Shown: one piece after another, positions 52,377 to 64,000 of the stretch
Numbering within the stretch: the stretch's first letter is position 1
Layout: each line of letters starts with the position of its first letter
Source of the DNA: Byssothecium circinans
Lineage: Eukaryota; Ascomycota; Dothideomycetes; Pleosporales; Massarinaceae
NCBI GenBank assembly: GCA_010015675.1
Contig: ML977047.1
Location: forward strand, 88,078-152,077
Reading direction: 5' to 3'
Length of the DNA: 64,000 bases
The notes under the pieces: generated by a model
What the model saw: the letters and a program-made list of their open reading frames with translations, nothing else
What the model was told of the DNA's origin: nothing
The model's database searches: none
Translations under genes and position numbers: made by a program

Positions 52377-54650
52377 ATGGCTGTCGATGACTTCCTGTGC
52401 GTCTCCCGTCACACGTCTCATGTAGAGTCTGGTGAGCTGACTGGTTTAGCTCTCGCGACACCGACGCCTTTGTGCTCCCCTCCAAGTCGTACTATCCGCT
52501 GAAGATCCCGATCGCGTGAGCCGCGCCCGCAGCTGTGCCAACCATTTCCCACAACTAACCGAGTCAGACATTATCAATTGCGGCACTTCATCAGCTCCCC
52601 CGAGACCGACCTCCTCTACTACGCAAGCGCCGAAGACGTCTACTGCCTCAATGCCGCGACCCGGACACAAGCGCGGATAGCGACCCTGCCGTGGAAAGCG
52701 CGCTGTACAGCCTCTGGATACGGCTACGTGTGCGTGGCAGGCGCCGACCATGGCAACTTTGCTGCCATCAAAGTGACTGGCTGTCCGTCCGCAAACGCTA
52801 TGGATGTGGATGCCTTGCTTCCTCTGGACCTCTCAAGCCGTACCCTCCCACGACCTCCGTTCCTCGCCTCGCCTTCTTCTCCGTCATATGCCACCATCGG
52901 GGACGACATCGTCAATTCGATATCAATACACAAGCTCACCGTCGATGGCAACGGTCCAGACGATGTGGTAGCGGTGCTCACGAACAACGACAAGTCGGTG
53001 CGCATCTTCTCACTTAAGAGACACGAACAACTCACGGAACTATGGCTGCCCTTTCCGATGAACCATGCGACCATCTCTCCCGATGGACAGCTTCTGGTGG
53101 CGGTAGGAGACCAGCACGTCGGATATTTCTTCAGACGGACTAAAAGCAAGAGCGCGAGCCCTAGAAAGACGACCGAGGAACGGGCCGACCAACCAGAGTG
53201 GACTCTGATCCAAGAAGTGTGCCTCTTTGTCCCGCCCAAATCATCGTTAGAGGGCTACTTCACTACAGCTTGGTCCCCTTCCGGACGACTCTGTGCAGTT
53301 GGATCTGAAAGCGGTTACATCACGGTTTTCGATATTGACCTTCTGATGCACTATGAAAACGGCGAAGACGCCATCATCGAGATCATCAGCTCCACCAGGC
53401 CGGGTGTGCAAGAAGGTGCTGCTGGACCTGGAGCGGTGAGAACCATGCAATTCTCGCCTGCCCCGTGGGATTTTCTCATCTGGAGCGAAGACCAAGCCAG
53501 AGTTTGCATAGCCGATCTTCGGTCAGACTTGAAGGTCAGGCAGGTTCTCACTTTAGATCGAAAGGAGGAGGGTCTGGAGAGCGTGCAAATTGCAGACTTC
53601 GACGTGGAACTAAATCCGACCTTGAACAACTTGCAAGAGGAAGAAGACTTCATTCGCCGCTATCACCGTACGCTTGATTCGGAGGGAAATGCCGCCGCCG
53701 TCCATCTCGCGTTCGATTACATGGACTCGGCAGAGAGAAGACGCGTACAACAGCGCCATCGTGGAGTGGTCGAGTCTGATAACGATCCGCATGGCCTCAC
53801 AGCTCATGAAAGGCAGGTTTTGGAAGCACTCCGTACGACCAGGCAACGGGATGCGCCGCGCGAACAAGCTCCTCTAGCGCGAAGCATCAATTATAACACA
53901 TCGGGTGCGTCAACGCAGGCCCGAAGGTAAGTCACCCTCATAGCTAGATTCCTTCAACGTTGTTAGCCAAGGCTAACCACCCGCTCCAGTAATACTAGGG
54001 AACGAGAAGCTGCGACTCGACGCAACATGGCTGACACGTTCACCGAATTCATGTCCGAAAGCGCCCGGCAGCAGCACCAACGTCAGGAGTGGAGAGTTCC
54101 TCGGCGACAAGGTTCTGTCGTTGTTTCTTTGGACGAGGGCGGCAGCACCGTTGATGGTCACACCAGCATTACAGGAATGGCGACAACACGGTCACCAAAT
54201 CCAATACCAGCTCAAGCACACGTGACTAGCTCTGCGCAGGCTGCTCTGCGTCGCGATCACAATGAAATCATTGCCTCTACAGACGACGCCTGGCGCACAA
54301 TAGAAGAAGCCCTCGCCCGGAATGCTAGACTTGCGGATCCCGCGCGCAGCTCTGCTGCTCCTGAACTTCGCACCGAGCTTCGACGTCTGCGACAACTCAC
54401 TGCGATGAGAGAACGCCTGCGCACCGCGCGTGAGACCAGTACAGTCAACTCATACAATCTCAGTACCATGGGATATCGACGGCCCGGCGGCACCGCCTTG
54501 CACTATAATCCAAATGACGGGGTACGTACCGCTGGTCTTGCCATGAGTCCAGATGGTCGTACGCTTTACTGCGGAACGGAGGAAGGCATATTCGAATTCC
54601 ACATCAACCTGCATCCCCGAAAGATGCTACCTGCCATAACACCTCGCTGA
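52377..54650 (+). CDS. DUF2415 WD40-like protein
   Basis: 701 aa from exons 52377-52396, 52450-52515, 52568-53926 and 53990-54650 (introns of 53, 52 and 63 nt). The small first exons were rebuilt from the frame: MAVDDFL, SRDTDAFVLPSKSYYPLKIPI, then AHYQLRHFISSPETDLLYYAS. Propeller-like strands follow (VVAVLTNNDKSVRIFSL, ATISPDGQLLVAVGD, AWSPSGRLCAVGSESGYITVFDID), then AVRTMQFSPAPWDFLIWSEDQARVCIADLR, the DUF2415 signature (PF10313). The C-terminal third is disordered and Arg/Gln-rich with a helical stretch, ending with a last strand GLAMSPDGRTLYCGTEEGIFEF that can close the propeller. Function of the family is not known to me; its neighbours give no clue. Confidence 0.85.
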
Positions 54651-55369
54651 GAGGTGCAAACCTGTCAAAAGCTTGCATATTCCCTCCACAGTTTCAAAGT
54701 TGAAAGTACTGTGTCAAATAGGTAATCCGGTTTAGCGTTTCACTTCGCTCTGGTCGCTTGGATACTTCTGGATGTGTATTGTTCTCACTCGATCTTTAAT
54801 TTATCAATGCGACGGCAGTTGGAGTTTGGGCATGGGTAGCGAGCAAGTAAGTACACAAACAAGCATCGGCGTCGCGGAATGGAACAGTCTGGGAATGGAC
54901 TCTAGTAATGCATTATTAGCCTTTCTTTGGAAATCGAATGCTCCGAACCAGATATTGTATTGGCCAACTGAAAGCGATTATGGGATGTTCGTCTGTGCAC
55001 CATCACGACCATCGATGTCGTCAAATGGGTGTTTTGGCTCGATCTGGGGAAGAGCGGGCCGAACTCGGAGAGCTAATAGCCGAGCCAATGAGGAAGCAAG
55101 CAGATGGTGCAATGCGTCGCGGGCAGGCAACTGGTGTGACTGTACCAAAAGTCCCCAAAGTATCTCACAGCTCTTTTCTTTGCCCGTCTCCTCCCCCATA
55201 CTCTTCTCGACCTGTCTCTTGCATTCCTTCGGTTGTCCAAGTTCCCACCTTCGACAGCGACTGGGAACGACGTTGCTTCAAGCGACACGTCCGGTTACGT
55301 CATTCGACTCATCTTTCAAAGAAATTGAGTTCCCGCAACGCGGCGCCTCAAGCCTCGACATACACAATT
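54651..55369. other. Intergenic region upstream of the cystathionine beta-lyase gene
   Basis: About 720 bp. The open frames here (54772-55425) run into the next gene's start in other frames and have no domains. Presumed promoter and leader. Confidence 0.45.
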
Positions 55370-56872
55370 ATGTCGGACTCTCCTCAGCCGGGGAGCTCCA
55401 AGATCAAGGCCAATGGCATCGGTAAAGCCTTCACCTCGCACGATATCGACGGCCATGACCTCCCACCATCCCCCGCACCTAGCACGCCGCGAAACGGCCG
55501 CAAGTACGCCCTCATGACAGAGCTGGTGTATACTGAGGGTACCGACCAGTACAACGCCAGCTCGGTGCCCATATATCAGGTACATTATCAGCCCAGAATT
55601 TTATCGTGTTGACGGTAGAATTGCGAGACCACTGGCTAATTTGCGAAGTCTGCGACATTCAAACAAGAATCTGCAACGGGCGGCGGCGGCGAATATGACT
55701 ATACGCGCTCCGGAAACCCTACACGAACGCACCTTGAGCGCCATCTCGCAAAGATCATGAATGCGAACCGCGCGCTCGTCGTCTCTTCCGGCATGGGTGC
55801 TCTTGATGTCATTACTCGACTCCTTCGTCCGGGCGACGAAGTCATAACTGGCGATGATCTCTACGGCGGAACCCATAGACTGCTAAAGTATCTCTCGACC
55901 CATGGCGGTATCGTCGTACACCACGTCGACACTACAAACCCTGAGACCGTCCGCGCTGTTGTAAACTCCAAGACCTCCATGGTGCTCCTCGAGACACCTA
56001 CGAACCCCCTCATTAAAATCGTAGACATCCCCTCGATTGCCTCCATCACGCACTCCGCAAACCCTGCCGCTGTCGTCGTGGTAGATAACACCATGCTCTC
56101 GCCTATGCTGCTGAACCCGCTCGACCTCGGCGCCGACATTGTCTACGAGTCGGGCACAAAGTACCTCTCTGGCCACCACGACCTGATGGCCGGTGTTATC
56201 GCCATCAATGACTCTGCTCTTGGTGAGAAGCTATACTTCACAATCAACGCCTCAGGCTGTGGTCTTTCGCCGTTTGACTCGTGGCTGCTTCTGCGCGGAA
56301 TCAAAACACTAGGCGTGCGTATGGAGAAACAACAAGCAAATGCTCAGCGCATTGCCGAATTCCTCGAGTCTCACGGCTTCAAAGTACGCTATCCGGGACT
56401 GAAGTCTCACCCGCAATACAACCTTCATTGGAGCATGGCACGCGGCGCGGGCGCCGTTCTATCCTTTGAGACGGGCGACGTGCTTGTCAGCGAAAGGATT
56501 GTAGAGAGTGCGAGGCTATGGGCAATTAGTGTGAGCTTTGGGTGTGTGAACAGTCTAATCAGCATGCCTTGCCGCATGAGCCATGCCAGTATTGATGCGA
56601 AGACGAGGGCAGAGAGGAGGATGCCCGAGGATATCATCAGGTTGTGCGTTGGCATTGAGGATATTGAGGACCTAATCGATGACATCCGAAGCGCTGTAAG
56701 TCTCGTCAATTTCCAATAAACCCCATCCATGTTAACCGATGCGCAGCTCGTACAAGCTGGTGCCGTCAAGATCACACCAGATGGTTTCAGCGCCCTTGGG
56801 GCCACCTCTTCTGCGGAAAGTTCGGGCGCAAACGCCCAGCCGGACGTCATTACGGAGGAAACTCTCCAGTAG
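55370..56872 (+). CDS. STR3: Cystathionine beta-lyase (PLP enzyme)
   Basis: 460 aa from exons 55370-55579, 55649-56695 and 56747-56872 (introns of 69 and 51 nt, both phase 0). Cys/Met-metabolism PLP-dependent family: VYTEGTDQYNASSVPIYQSATFKQ, YDYTRSGNPTR, SSGMGALDVITRLLRPGDEVITGDDLYGGT, VVDNTMLSP and the PLP-lysine in ESGTKYLSGHHDLMAG. It splits cystathionine into homocysteine, pyruvate and ammonia in methionine synthesis. The long N-terminus (about 45 residues before YALMTELV) and the sequence around HHDLMAG favour beta-lyase over gamma-lyase and gamma-synthase, but this split rests on few residues. The C-terminal exon (VQAGAVKITPDGFSALG) is poorly conserved. Confidence 0.9.
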
Positions 56873-57583
56873 ACGTTGCTAAATCGAGTCACCTCTGCTA
56901 TTTCTCGTCACTGAGAATGGTAACGTGATATTCCCATTCCCTTTTCTACTGTCAGGGTGTCATTCGTTCACTTCGTTACACTCTCTAACCACCCGCAAGT
57001 CACCTCTGTCACGACTCCACTATGGACTGTGTTAACGTGATACTTTATCTGCTTTGTAGTCTAGATAGCTTGGAGTAGAGGATATGCGCGCAAAAGAGAA
57101 GGGTATCTCCTTGCTTATCGGATCCAATGAAAAGAGTTATTGTAATCTCGAGTGTCCAGCATTGCTTTCACGATTTGATTACCTTTCAATCTCGTAGGCT
57201 CCCGTTTATACTGATCAGAATACCACTAACAATGCCACGGATGGTAGGTCTCGGGTTCCAGCACATACTTGGCGTTGCCTGCGGTGAAGCTGCCAACCCG
57301 GCGTAGCCTGGCAGTTCTGCGGATTCAAGAGTGAATGTAAGCCTCGTATTCAGTAACTTATCCTCTTCGGTGTACGCAGGCGCTGGTGGATGCTTAGGTT
57401 CCCTAACGTTCACGATAAAAACCATAATAAGTTGAAGATGCTTCTGGTAGTTTGGCAAAGACACTTCGAAAGCCACTCAAACGTATCCCAGCATCGGGAC
57501 GCAATATATAGCGACGAAGAGCCGTATTAATCCACCACACTCTCTCGTACTCCAATACCAAACCGCCAACTCTACCCTTATTT
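56873..57583. other. Intergenic region between convergent genes
   Basis: About 700 bp between the 3' ends of the lyase gene and the CFEM receptor gene. A short reading (57186-57476, minus) has no recognisable domain. Nothing else. Confidence 0.45.
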
Positions 57584-59221
57584 TCACACCCGATTCGTCC
57601 CCATCCCACCACCACTCCTCTCACTCCCCCCATCCCCACCCCACCCCTCCTTCCCCCTCCCGATAACCACAAGCTCCTGCTCATCATCCTCATCCCCCGC
57701 ACGCGTAACCCTCGTATCCACCGTCTTCGTAATCCCCCCAAACATCAACGCCTTCGACCTCGACGCCTTGCTCCCGTGATTCGCGGATACGCGCGCATTC
57801 GGCGTATTGTTACCGTTGTCGTCGTAGGGACTGTACTTGGAGTCCTTCTGCGTAGAGAGAAAGCAGCTGGGGAACAGCTTGGCGAGGCAGCGGCGTAGCG
57901 AGGGCATGCAGGCGCAGAAGATGCCGACGAAGCAGCTGAGGACGGACCAGTAGGCTGTGGGCGTGTTGTCGAAGGTGGGGTTTTTGGAGGTGGAGAAGGT
58001 GACTAGGGATTGGAGACGGAGGATGGATACGATGGTTCCGCTGCGGACGAGCGTGGGGTGTTAGTAAATGCGGGTATTATGGAGGCGGAAGTGAAGATGG
58101 GATGGGCTGGGGGAGGGAGGGAGGGAGTGATGGATGAAAAGGTAGGGAAAACGTACACTCCTCCTACACTGAACATGGCTACAATCATGATGCGTTTCCT
58201 GAGACTCATGTTCAGCTTTATGAGTTCTGGGATTGGCAGCGCGAAGATGGCGCAGTCGAAGACGATGTCGATGGCGGCGTGGGACCAGACGAAGCTGTTC
58301 AAGTTGATGCATTTGCCCCTGTGGGCACCGTCCCAAGACGTCCAGATGTAGGTTACCGGGAGGCAATTGACGGTGACGATGACAGTGAAGATGAGAGCGG
58401 TGAGCGCGCAGAGGACGATGGCGACGTATATCGTTTTGCGCAGGTTCTGGCGCGGGAAGACGCGCAGGTACATGGCGAGGAAGGAGAGTTTTGTAAAGCC
58501 GATGGAGAGGAACCAGAAGATTTCTGTGAGCCAGGTGTACTATGAACAAGGGGTGGTCAGTTTTATGAGTGATATGGGTTTTTGAGTCTTCTGCGGGTCT
58601 GCTTGCCTTGACGATGAGGTAGATGTCCTTGGGCTGGATGGTCCAAATGTCTTTCCCAAAGCCTAGGGCTGACATTATAAACTCTAGGACAGCCATAGGA
58701 AGGGCGAATATCATGGCGGCCACAATGCAACCATCGTCGGCCCCGAAGTTGACTCCAGACGTCCAGATGCGAATGACGACTGCGATCAATGCTGCACCTC
58801 CAGATACGCCCGAGATAATGGGCGTGATGTGTGTGATGTCGCGCACTGGGGCGCCGCACATGGTTTGGGTGGCATTTTGAGCAGCTATCGCAGGTAGGTT
58901 AGTACCTGTGCCAACGACGACAAGATATCGGGGGAGACGTACCTAAAGCTTCAATGACCGAGCAACTTTGCAACACACAGGTTTGTATCGCCGCAGTCAG
59001 TGGCGCATCAGTGCAGATGCACGCCGTGTCGGTTGGAGCACATTTCTCCTGAGCCGCGAGACTACTTGTAAGGCATTTGACCTGTGAAAAAAGTCAGGCG
59101 ACTATTACGGCTGAGTCAAATAGAGTGAAAGACAGCTTACCGCACAGTCTGGCATCTGTTGAGCCGCCACGACGCCCACCAACCCAGCCACAAGGCCAAA
59201 AGCGAGGCTCAAGAATTTCAT
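57584..59221 (-). CDS. CFEM-domain Pth11-like membrane receptor
   Basis: 445 aa from exons 59221-59141, 59081-58943, 58884-58607, 58539-58157 and 58040-57584. Signal peptide MKFLSLAFGLVAGLVGVVAAQQ, then a CFEM domain with eight Cys in the expected spacing (DCAVKC, AQEKCAPTDTACICTDAPL, TCVLQSCS). After an Asn-glycosylation-like linker come seven hydrophobic segments of the fungal rhodopsin-like (PF20684) type, including YTWLTEIFWFLSIGFTKLSFLAMYLRVFP and VNCLPVTYIWTSWDG; the C-tail is long, acidic and Gly-rich. This is the Pth11 architecture, a plasma-membrane sensor for surface cues in plant-associated fungi (role by family). The third intron begins with GC rather than GT (58606-58540: AAG|GCAAGC). 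One alternative donor, GTCAAG, three codons earlier would shorten the product by one residue. Confidence 0.85.
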
Positions 59222-60409
59222 CTTCCAAACACGGCTTGAGGGTGAAAAAGGACCCGCAAGCAGTTCAGTGGACAAGGGCGTAAGAGAGTCTTAAAGCACG
59301 GCCAAGCATGGGTCCCTGAGTTTGCTCAAGGCCATGGCGATCTCTGTTCCGCGTCGTTATTATTGCTTTGTCTGACATGGTTTCAAAATTTCAGCTCTAC
59401 GATTCCCTCTTTTCTTCTTTTGTCACATCCAAGTTCAGGCCTCCACCTCAACCCATAAAGCCGGGGCAGGTGGGCCGATATACTTGCGCCGCTTCCAACA
59501 TCCATACTTTACATGTCGGGGGGTTTCAGGGGTCGGACGCCAGTTGCCATCACACTCGTAACGCCCATTTGACTGGAAGAGAAGAGGGAATAAGTGGAAC
59601 ATGGAATGAAAACCCTGTGAGTCCTTCCCCCCTTAGTATCTGGTATCGGTTTAGTTTCGGGGCGTGAGAACATCGGATCCTTTAGACATGATTGGGCCGT
59701 TTAGCGTGCTTACAGTACCTTACATCCATGGATGTACGAAACTTAGGTAGTACAAGTACATAAAGTAAATAGTGTACAGAGTGACGTAGTACCATAACAG
59801 TACGTATGTTACATGTACCTTGGGTAAAATAAGTATACTCTATTCAAGAGACGTACAGTAGATATTCACAGGAGTGGACTAGATAGTCGCACTCCGTAGA
59901 ATTTCAAGGTTTTCCGGCCGTTTGTCCGTCGTGCCGAGCCGAGATTGACACCCGCGCAAAGACTAGCTCCCTAGATATGTACTTGTCATCGGGTGCTCCC
60001 TAACTTCTACCCTGCCCGCATAAAGTACGATTCACTATCCTAGCTAGTGACCCCGTTTGTCCTATTGGAGTTGGAAAAAGGCCCCATGCTATTCATGAAT
60101 CGGATGTCAGACCACCACTTCAAACTCCTATCCCCTCTACCAGCCATTTTTGACCGCCTTCCTCGGTTGCTGAGCTCCTTACTTTTCCATCGCCTCTCGT
60201 ATTATTTACTTTTTCCGGTTCATGGCGTGAGAAAAAGAAACTAAAAAAAAAGGAAATAATCGCCCATCCCCAACGCTTCCCCCTCTTCTTGCACAAGAAA
60301 GAAAGACCGAAACTACGGCATCGCAGCCCTGTTATCTATTTCCCGTCCTACAATATTGTTTCCCCCTTCCCCCTCACCAAGCATCTTTCCTTCTTTCCAT
60401 CCCTGCATC
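59222..60409. other. Intergenic region between divergent receptor and P450 genes
   Basis: About 1.2 kb. The stretch 59720-59840 is dense in GTAC-containing short repeats. It must hold the promoters of the receptor and P450 genes. No gene seen. Confidence 0.5.
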
Positions 60410-62016
60410 ATGGCCCTCCTCCCAGCCGCCATACTCAGCCTCTCAATCCCCACCCTGCTCTTCAAGCTCCTCCCCCTCCTCACAATCTTCTACACGCTCC
60501 TATGGATCCTCTACGCAAGAACCCTGCACCCGCTCTCCAAAGTCCCCGGGCCCTTCTCGGCCTCGGTGACGCGCCTATGGTACATGTACCAAGTGCACAC
60601 CGGCGACATGGACCGCGTGCAACGCTCGCTGCACAGAAAATACGGCCCTGTCGTGCGTATCGCGCCGAACGAAGTCTCGTCGGCGAGTGCGGCCGATATC
60701 CCGCACATCTACCGGCTCAGCGACCCGCTGCTGAAAACCGACTTCTATCCCATCTGGGGCGCGCCGCAGATCTCGAAGCAGCCGGATACCTTCACGTGCA
60801 TTGACGAGAAGGAACACACGCGGTACAGGAGGATCGTCGCGCCTGTGTATTCGCTCGCGAACGTGCTGAGGCATGAAGACTACGTGGGGAAATGCACGGC
60901 GCTTTTCCTGGAGCGCATGGCCGAGTTTGCGGATAGGAAGGTGCGGGTCGATATCGGGGAGTGGTGCCAGATGTATGCTTTCGACGTCGTCGGCGAACTT
61001 AGTTTCGGGAATATGTTTGGCTTTATGGAGAAGGGGATTGATGTTGGGGGGTGGATTGCCGCTCTGGATGCTCTTATGCCGGTTCTATGTGTTGCTGCCA
61101 TCGCGCCGTCGTATTATCGCCCGTTGATCATGGGCTCGGCGATCCTGAGTCCGACCGTGTTTAAGGCGTTGAAGTCATTTGAGGGGATCCATACCGCGGC
61201 TGTCGAGGTGGTGAAGAAGCGCGTGCAGGAGATTAATGCGGGGACCGCGGATCGGATTGATATGCTGCAGCAATTCACTAAGATTGCTCGCGAGAAGGGG
61301 GCTCAGGTGAACTTTACGGATAGTGAAGTTACGCTGGAAGCATACGTCGCCATGTGAGTTATAGTCCAAGGCATACTACTTGTTTTGCGTCTTTCCACCT
61401 TGCTAACGCTGAGGGGCTTAGGCTGGCCGGCTCAGACACCACGGCCGTCGCTCTACGTGCCTCCTTGTACTTCCTCATGAAACATCCCGGCAAACTCGCA
61501 AAATGCCGTGAGGAAATCGACGCCCACAAAGCAACCCTCAGCTCCCCGATCCGCTACACCGAATCCATTGCCCAACTCCCCTACACCAGCGCCGCCATAA
61601 AGGAAGCCATGCGTCTCTTCCCCAGCGTTGGCATCAGCATGCAACGCCACTCTCCCGCCACAGGCGTCACGCTCTCGGGCTACTACATCCCCCCAGGCTG
61701 GCGTGTAGGCTGCAACCCCTGCATCGTGCACTACGACACCACCGTTTTCGGTGACGATGCAGACGAGTACCGTCCCGAGCGGTGGCTCGAGTCGGACACG
61801 AGGAGCAAGGAGATGGAGAAGTCGTTGTTGACGTTCGGATCTGGGACTCGCGTGTGTATAGGGAAGAACATTTCCCTCACGGAGATCCACACGCTTGTCC
61901 CGGAGATCCTGAGGCACTTTGATATCAGTATGGCGCATGACCGGCCGTGGAAGACGGAGGACTATTGGTTTCATAAACAGACGGATATTATCGTTGATAT
62001 CAGGCGAAGGGCATGA
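60410..62016 (+). CDS. Cytochrome P450, pisatin-demethylase-like
   Basis: 512 aa from exons 60410-61353 and 61422-62016 (68-nt intron splitting AM|LAGSDTT). N-terminal membrane anchor (about residues 5-36), proline hinge HPLSKVPGPF, helix C WTP-like block ADIPHIYRLSDPLLKTDFYP, I-helix MLAGSDTTAVAL with the oxygen-activating Thr pair, K-helix ExxR (EAMR in IKEAMRLFPSV), PERF-like RPERWLES, and haem-binding loop FGSGTRVCIGKNISLTEI (FxxGxRxCxG). It lacks frame errors, in contrast with the two P450 relics at 31 and 33 kb. The N-terminal features resemble pisatin demethylase-type fungal P450s, a group found in detoxification and secondary metabolism; the substrate is unknown. No other metabolic enzymes lie near it. 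Confidence 0.92.
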
Positions 62017-62813
62017 GTGTAGGAGCAGAGGATGTTGATGGTGGGATTTAAGACGATTGTGACACATATAGTTGTAGTACATGCCTCATTTCATCTAATC
62101 CCGAAGCATATCCTCCTGCAACACAGCCCAGTATATACCAAAAAGCTACACCCTTTCCCAAATCAAGCACAACAAGTCAGTGTTGAGTAACGCGTTATGG
62201 CTTGACTTCGCGATGATTTTCGGATGCCCAACTACATTCTTTTCCCTTCAGCTCTATCAGTGTCATCAGCTCCACGAAGGCTATATCACAGAAGCGGAAA
62301 GCTTGGACTTAGCATTGCTTAATAGATTCTTCTAGCGAACAGAATGGTCATTCCAACCGGCGCTCTCAAAGTTTAGTTTCAATAACAGCGAGATCCATCA
62401 GAACAGCTGCCCTGAAATTATACACACCCCCATTCCAACGCCCTGCTTAAAGCCTTCACAAATTCTCTCGCATCCTTTGCAATTGTTGTCCGCCATATTC
62501 GCTGTAGCGTCATGTGATATCCTGTCGAGGTCGCAGTGCTTGAGCGGGGTCCGGGTCGCGTGAAGCTTTTACCCCCTCGATATGTATGCTTCCATAACCA
62601 GAAGAAAGCTATGATGCTAATTCGTCGGCATCGCGTCCCTTCACGCGGGGGCATTCCCGCCACAGAGACGCGCACCCCGCACTCAAAGGCATGTTATGAT
62701 TATGCCACGTCAAGGGCTGTCGTTCGACAAAATCCGGCTCACATCTACAGTACGATCATCTTCCCTTCTTCCCTCCGTTCTCCAAAGAGGCGGAGTTACC
62801 ATCTTACTTCATC
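62017..62813. other. Intergenic region between P450 and unknown gene
   Basis: About 800 bp. Short open stretches only, none convincing. Confidence 0.45.
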
Positions 62814-63434
62814 ATGTATGCCCCGCCATACATCTTTTTCCACAGTCCGAAAGGTTACCGGTGGGAAGAGGGAACCGACCCTACCTTACACAAGCTTCCT
62901 ACCCTCAACGACGTGCCCCATGACCGCCTCCCGTCCCTTGCCATCAATGTGTCGCAGCCCGACACCCTAATGACCTGGCTCGAGAAAAACAACGCTGCTC
63001 TGATCTCCGATCTTACCGTCTTTGTCGACGCGTGCTGCGACTCGCCTAGTCCTCAGCGATGGTGCGTCCTTTTCAACAAACTGCAGCAAGAAGCGACGAA
63101 TATTCAAAATCTGATCGTCTACTGGGACTCCGAGGGTCCAATTCATATTGGGCTGGGAAAGAGCGTGGTCTTTGTTCGCGGGCTGGCACTGCTCAAGGTG
63201 AAGAGATCGGTGGATATTGGCGGGTTTTATGCCAAGCACTGGCCGAGATATTTGGAGAAGAAAATGGGGTTGAAGCCAGTTGATAAAGACGATGTTCCAG
63301 GGAGTCCTTGGGTAGGGATACTGAGGAAGTACCAGAGAGGGACTGAGCGCCTGAATCCTTGGATTGACACTAAGGATGGAATATGGGACATTCCCATATC
63401 CGGTAACCTTTTTAAATTCTCGCTTCCTAAATGA
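62814..63434 (+). CDS. Uncharacterised 206-aa protein
   Basis: Single-exon 206 aa from ATG 62814 (MYAPPYIFFHSPKGYRWEEG). The frame is long, codon-like in composition and has no repeats. It contains HDRLPSLAINVSQPDTLMTWLEKNN, a possible beta strand VFVDACCDSPSP, and GSPWVGILRKYQRGTERLNPWIDTKDG near the end. No signal peptide or membrane segment is evident. I do not recognise a family, although it reads like a real soluble protein and not like a shadow of another frame. Function unknown. Alternative: the 5' exon of a longer gene, though no following exon was found. Confidence 0.55.
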   Translation: MYAPPYIFFHSPKGYRWEEGTDPTLHKLPTLNDVPHDRLPSLAINVSQPDTLMTWLEKNNAALISDLTVFVDACCDSPSPQRWCVLFNKLQQEATNIQNLIVYWDSEGPIHIGLGKSVVFVRGLALLKVKRSVDIGGFYAKHWPRYLEKKMGLKPVDKDDVPGSPWVGILRKYQRGTERLNPWIDTKDGIWDIPISGNLFKFSLPK

Positions 63435-64000
63435 TGATTCCACGCGCCATGTACGGATGCGTGGCTATTGGTTGGCAGCGTCGCAAGTAAGGATCGACAT
63501 GTGCGCAGAGTTATAGTCACTTGAAGTCAGAGTACCGTCCTACTGTCCACGTACATCTCGATCAAGTGACATGTATCTGATAAAGCAGAGCAGAGTAGCG
63601 TATTTCCTTCCCAAGTCAACCCTTCGATATATACCTGCAACCTTTCACTTCTGAACAGTTTCCAAGTGACCGTATCTCTCCTTTATTCACTCATCCCACT
63701 TCTCTACAACCCTCGTCTAGAGAAATAATCCCGGCCCTACTGATTCTTCTCCGCATCCCTCTCGGAAGCCGCCTTGATGAGTACGAGAGTGATTGTTGGT
63801 GGTTAAAATAACTAAGTATTCATGCGTAGAGTACCACTTGAGAGCTTTTGACAGTTGGACACGGGACCAGAGCCGTGGCGTTGCTTGATCAACCACCTAC
63901 GGACATAGTTGTCAACAATCAAGCCAATCCAAGCTGAGGCGTTAGCTTGGATTGCTCGTTTTTTGAGGGCGTCAGCTTGGATTGTTGGGGCTAACAAGCT
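63435..64000. other. Right-hand end of window with repeats and partial reading
   Basis: About 560 bp. It is mostly non-coding, but a minus-strand reading ends at 63812 and stays open towards 64000 (...IQADALKKRAIQANASAWIG), containing two copies of IQA(D/N)A that derive from a DNA repeat. It may be the last exon of a gene lying to the right; not supported beyond that. Confidence 0.3.
63925..63984. repeat. AGCTTGGATTG repeats with a hairpin arrangement
   Basis: The 11-mer CAATCCAAGCT (63925-63935) is followed after 8 bases by its exact inverse AGCTTGGATTG (63944-63954), and the same 11-mer appears again at 63974-63984, in a 30-bp-period direct repeat whose right part reads GCGT(C/T)AGCTTGGATTG. 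Confidence 0.9.

Overview
The window is nuclear DNA of a filamentous ascomycete (Pezizomycotina). The evidence is genes broken by many short introns of about 47-70 nt with GT..AG ends and CT(A/G)AC-like branch sites, plus a typical fungal gene set: SET3, EED, a uric acid/xanthine (NAT) permease, a CFEM-GPCR, APH and FunK1 kinases, and LPxELRDxIY proteins. The intron sizes and gene families suggest Dothideomycetes, but that is inference. Splice sites were read by eye. Every multi-exon model given as intact keeps one open frame across its joints; models given as broken are described as such. No tRNA, rRNA, CRISPR or intact transposon was seen.

Layout. (1) 0-29 kb is mostly conserved core: the 5' part of a long-chain acyl-CoA synthetase, an RKM5-type methyltransferase, a frameshifted type-B carboxylesterase, the PHD-SET protein SET3, a 3.8-kb microsatellite-rich spacer holding an assembly gap, a PAS protein divergent from the PRC2 WD40 subunit EED, acyl-CoA-binding protein, tyrosyl-DNA phosphodiesterase TDP1, delta-9 desaturase OLE1 and a purine permease. 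(2) 29-41.3 kb is accessory and visibly decaying. An intact GMC oxidoreductase is followed by a frameshifted P450 fragment, a glutathione-S-transferase-like gene with one in-frame TAG, a second P450 relic and an intact 3beta-HSD/SDR gene. Then comes a kinase-fold island: two APH phosphotransferase genes, one small protein-kinase-like gene, a FunK1 kinase split into two pieces, and a 101-bp mutated copy of an APH gene whose changes are mostly C-to-T/G-to-A. (3) 41.7-48.2 kb has a bestrophin-family channel, an F-box gene with an in-frame TGA and an LPxELRDxIY protein. (4) 49.5-63.4 kb is core-like again: mitochondrial Hsp70 (SSC1), a DUF2415 WD40-like protein, cystathionine beta-lyase, a CFEM/Pth11-like receptor, an intact pisatin-demethylase-like P450 and a 206-aa unknown protein.

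Themes. Three genes serve acyl-CoA/fatty-acid metabolism (acyl-CoA synthetase, ACBP, OLE1) and two are chromatin regulators (SET3, EED), but they are scattered and nothing shows co-regulation. The most unusual stretch is 29-41.3 kb. Its broken genes, its rearranged FunK1 locus with a 23-bp repeat at both breakpoints, its AT-rich transposon-like debris and its RIP-like mutated fragment look like a former metabolic cluster and a kinase array being taken apart. I did not find a convincing entirely new biological system; the kinase island is the best candidate for follow-up.
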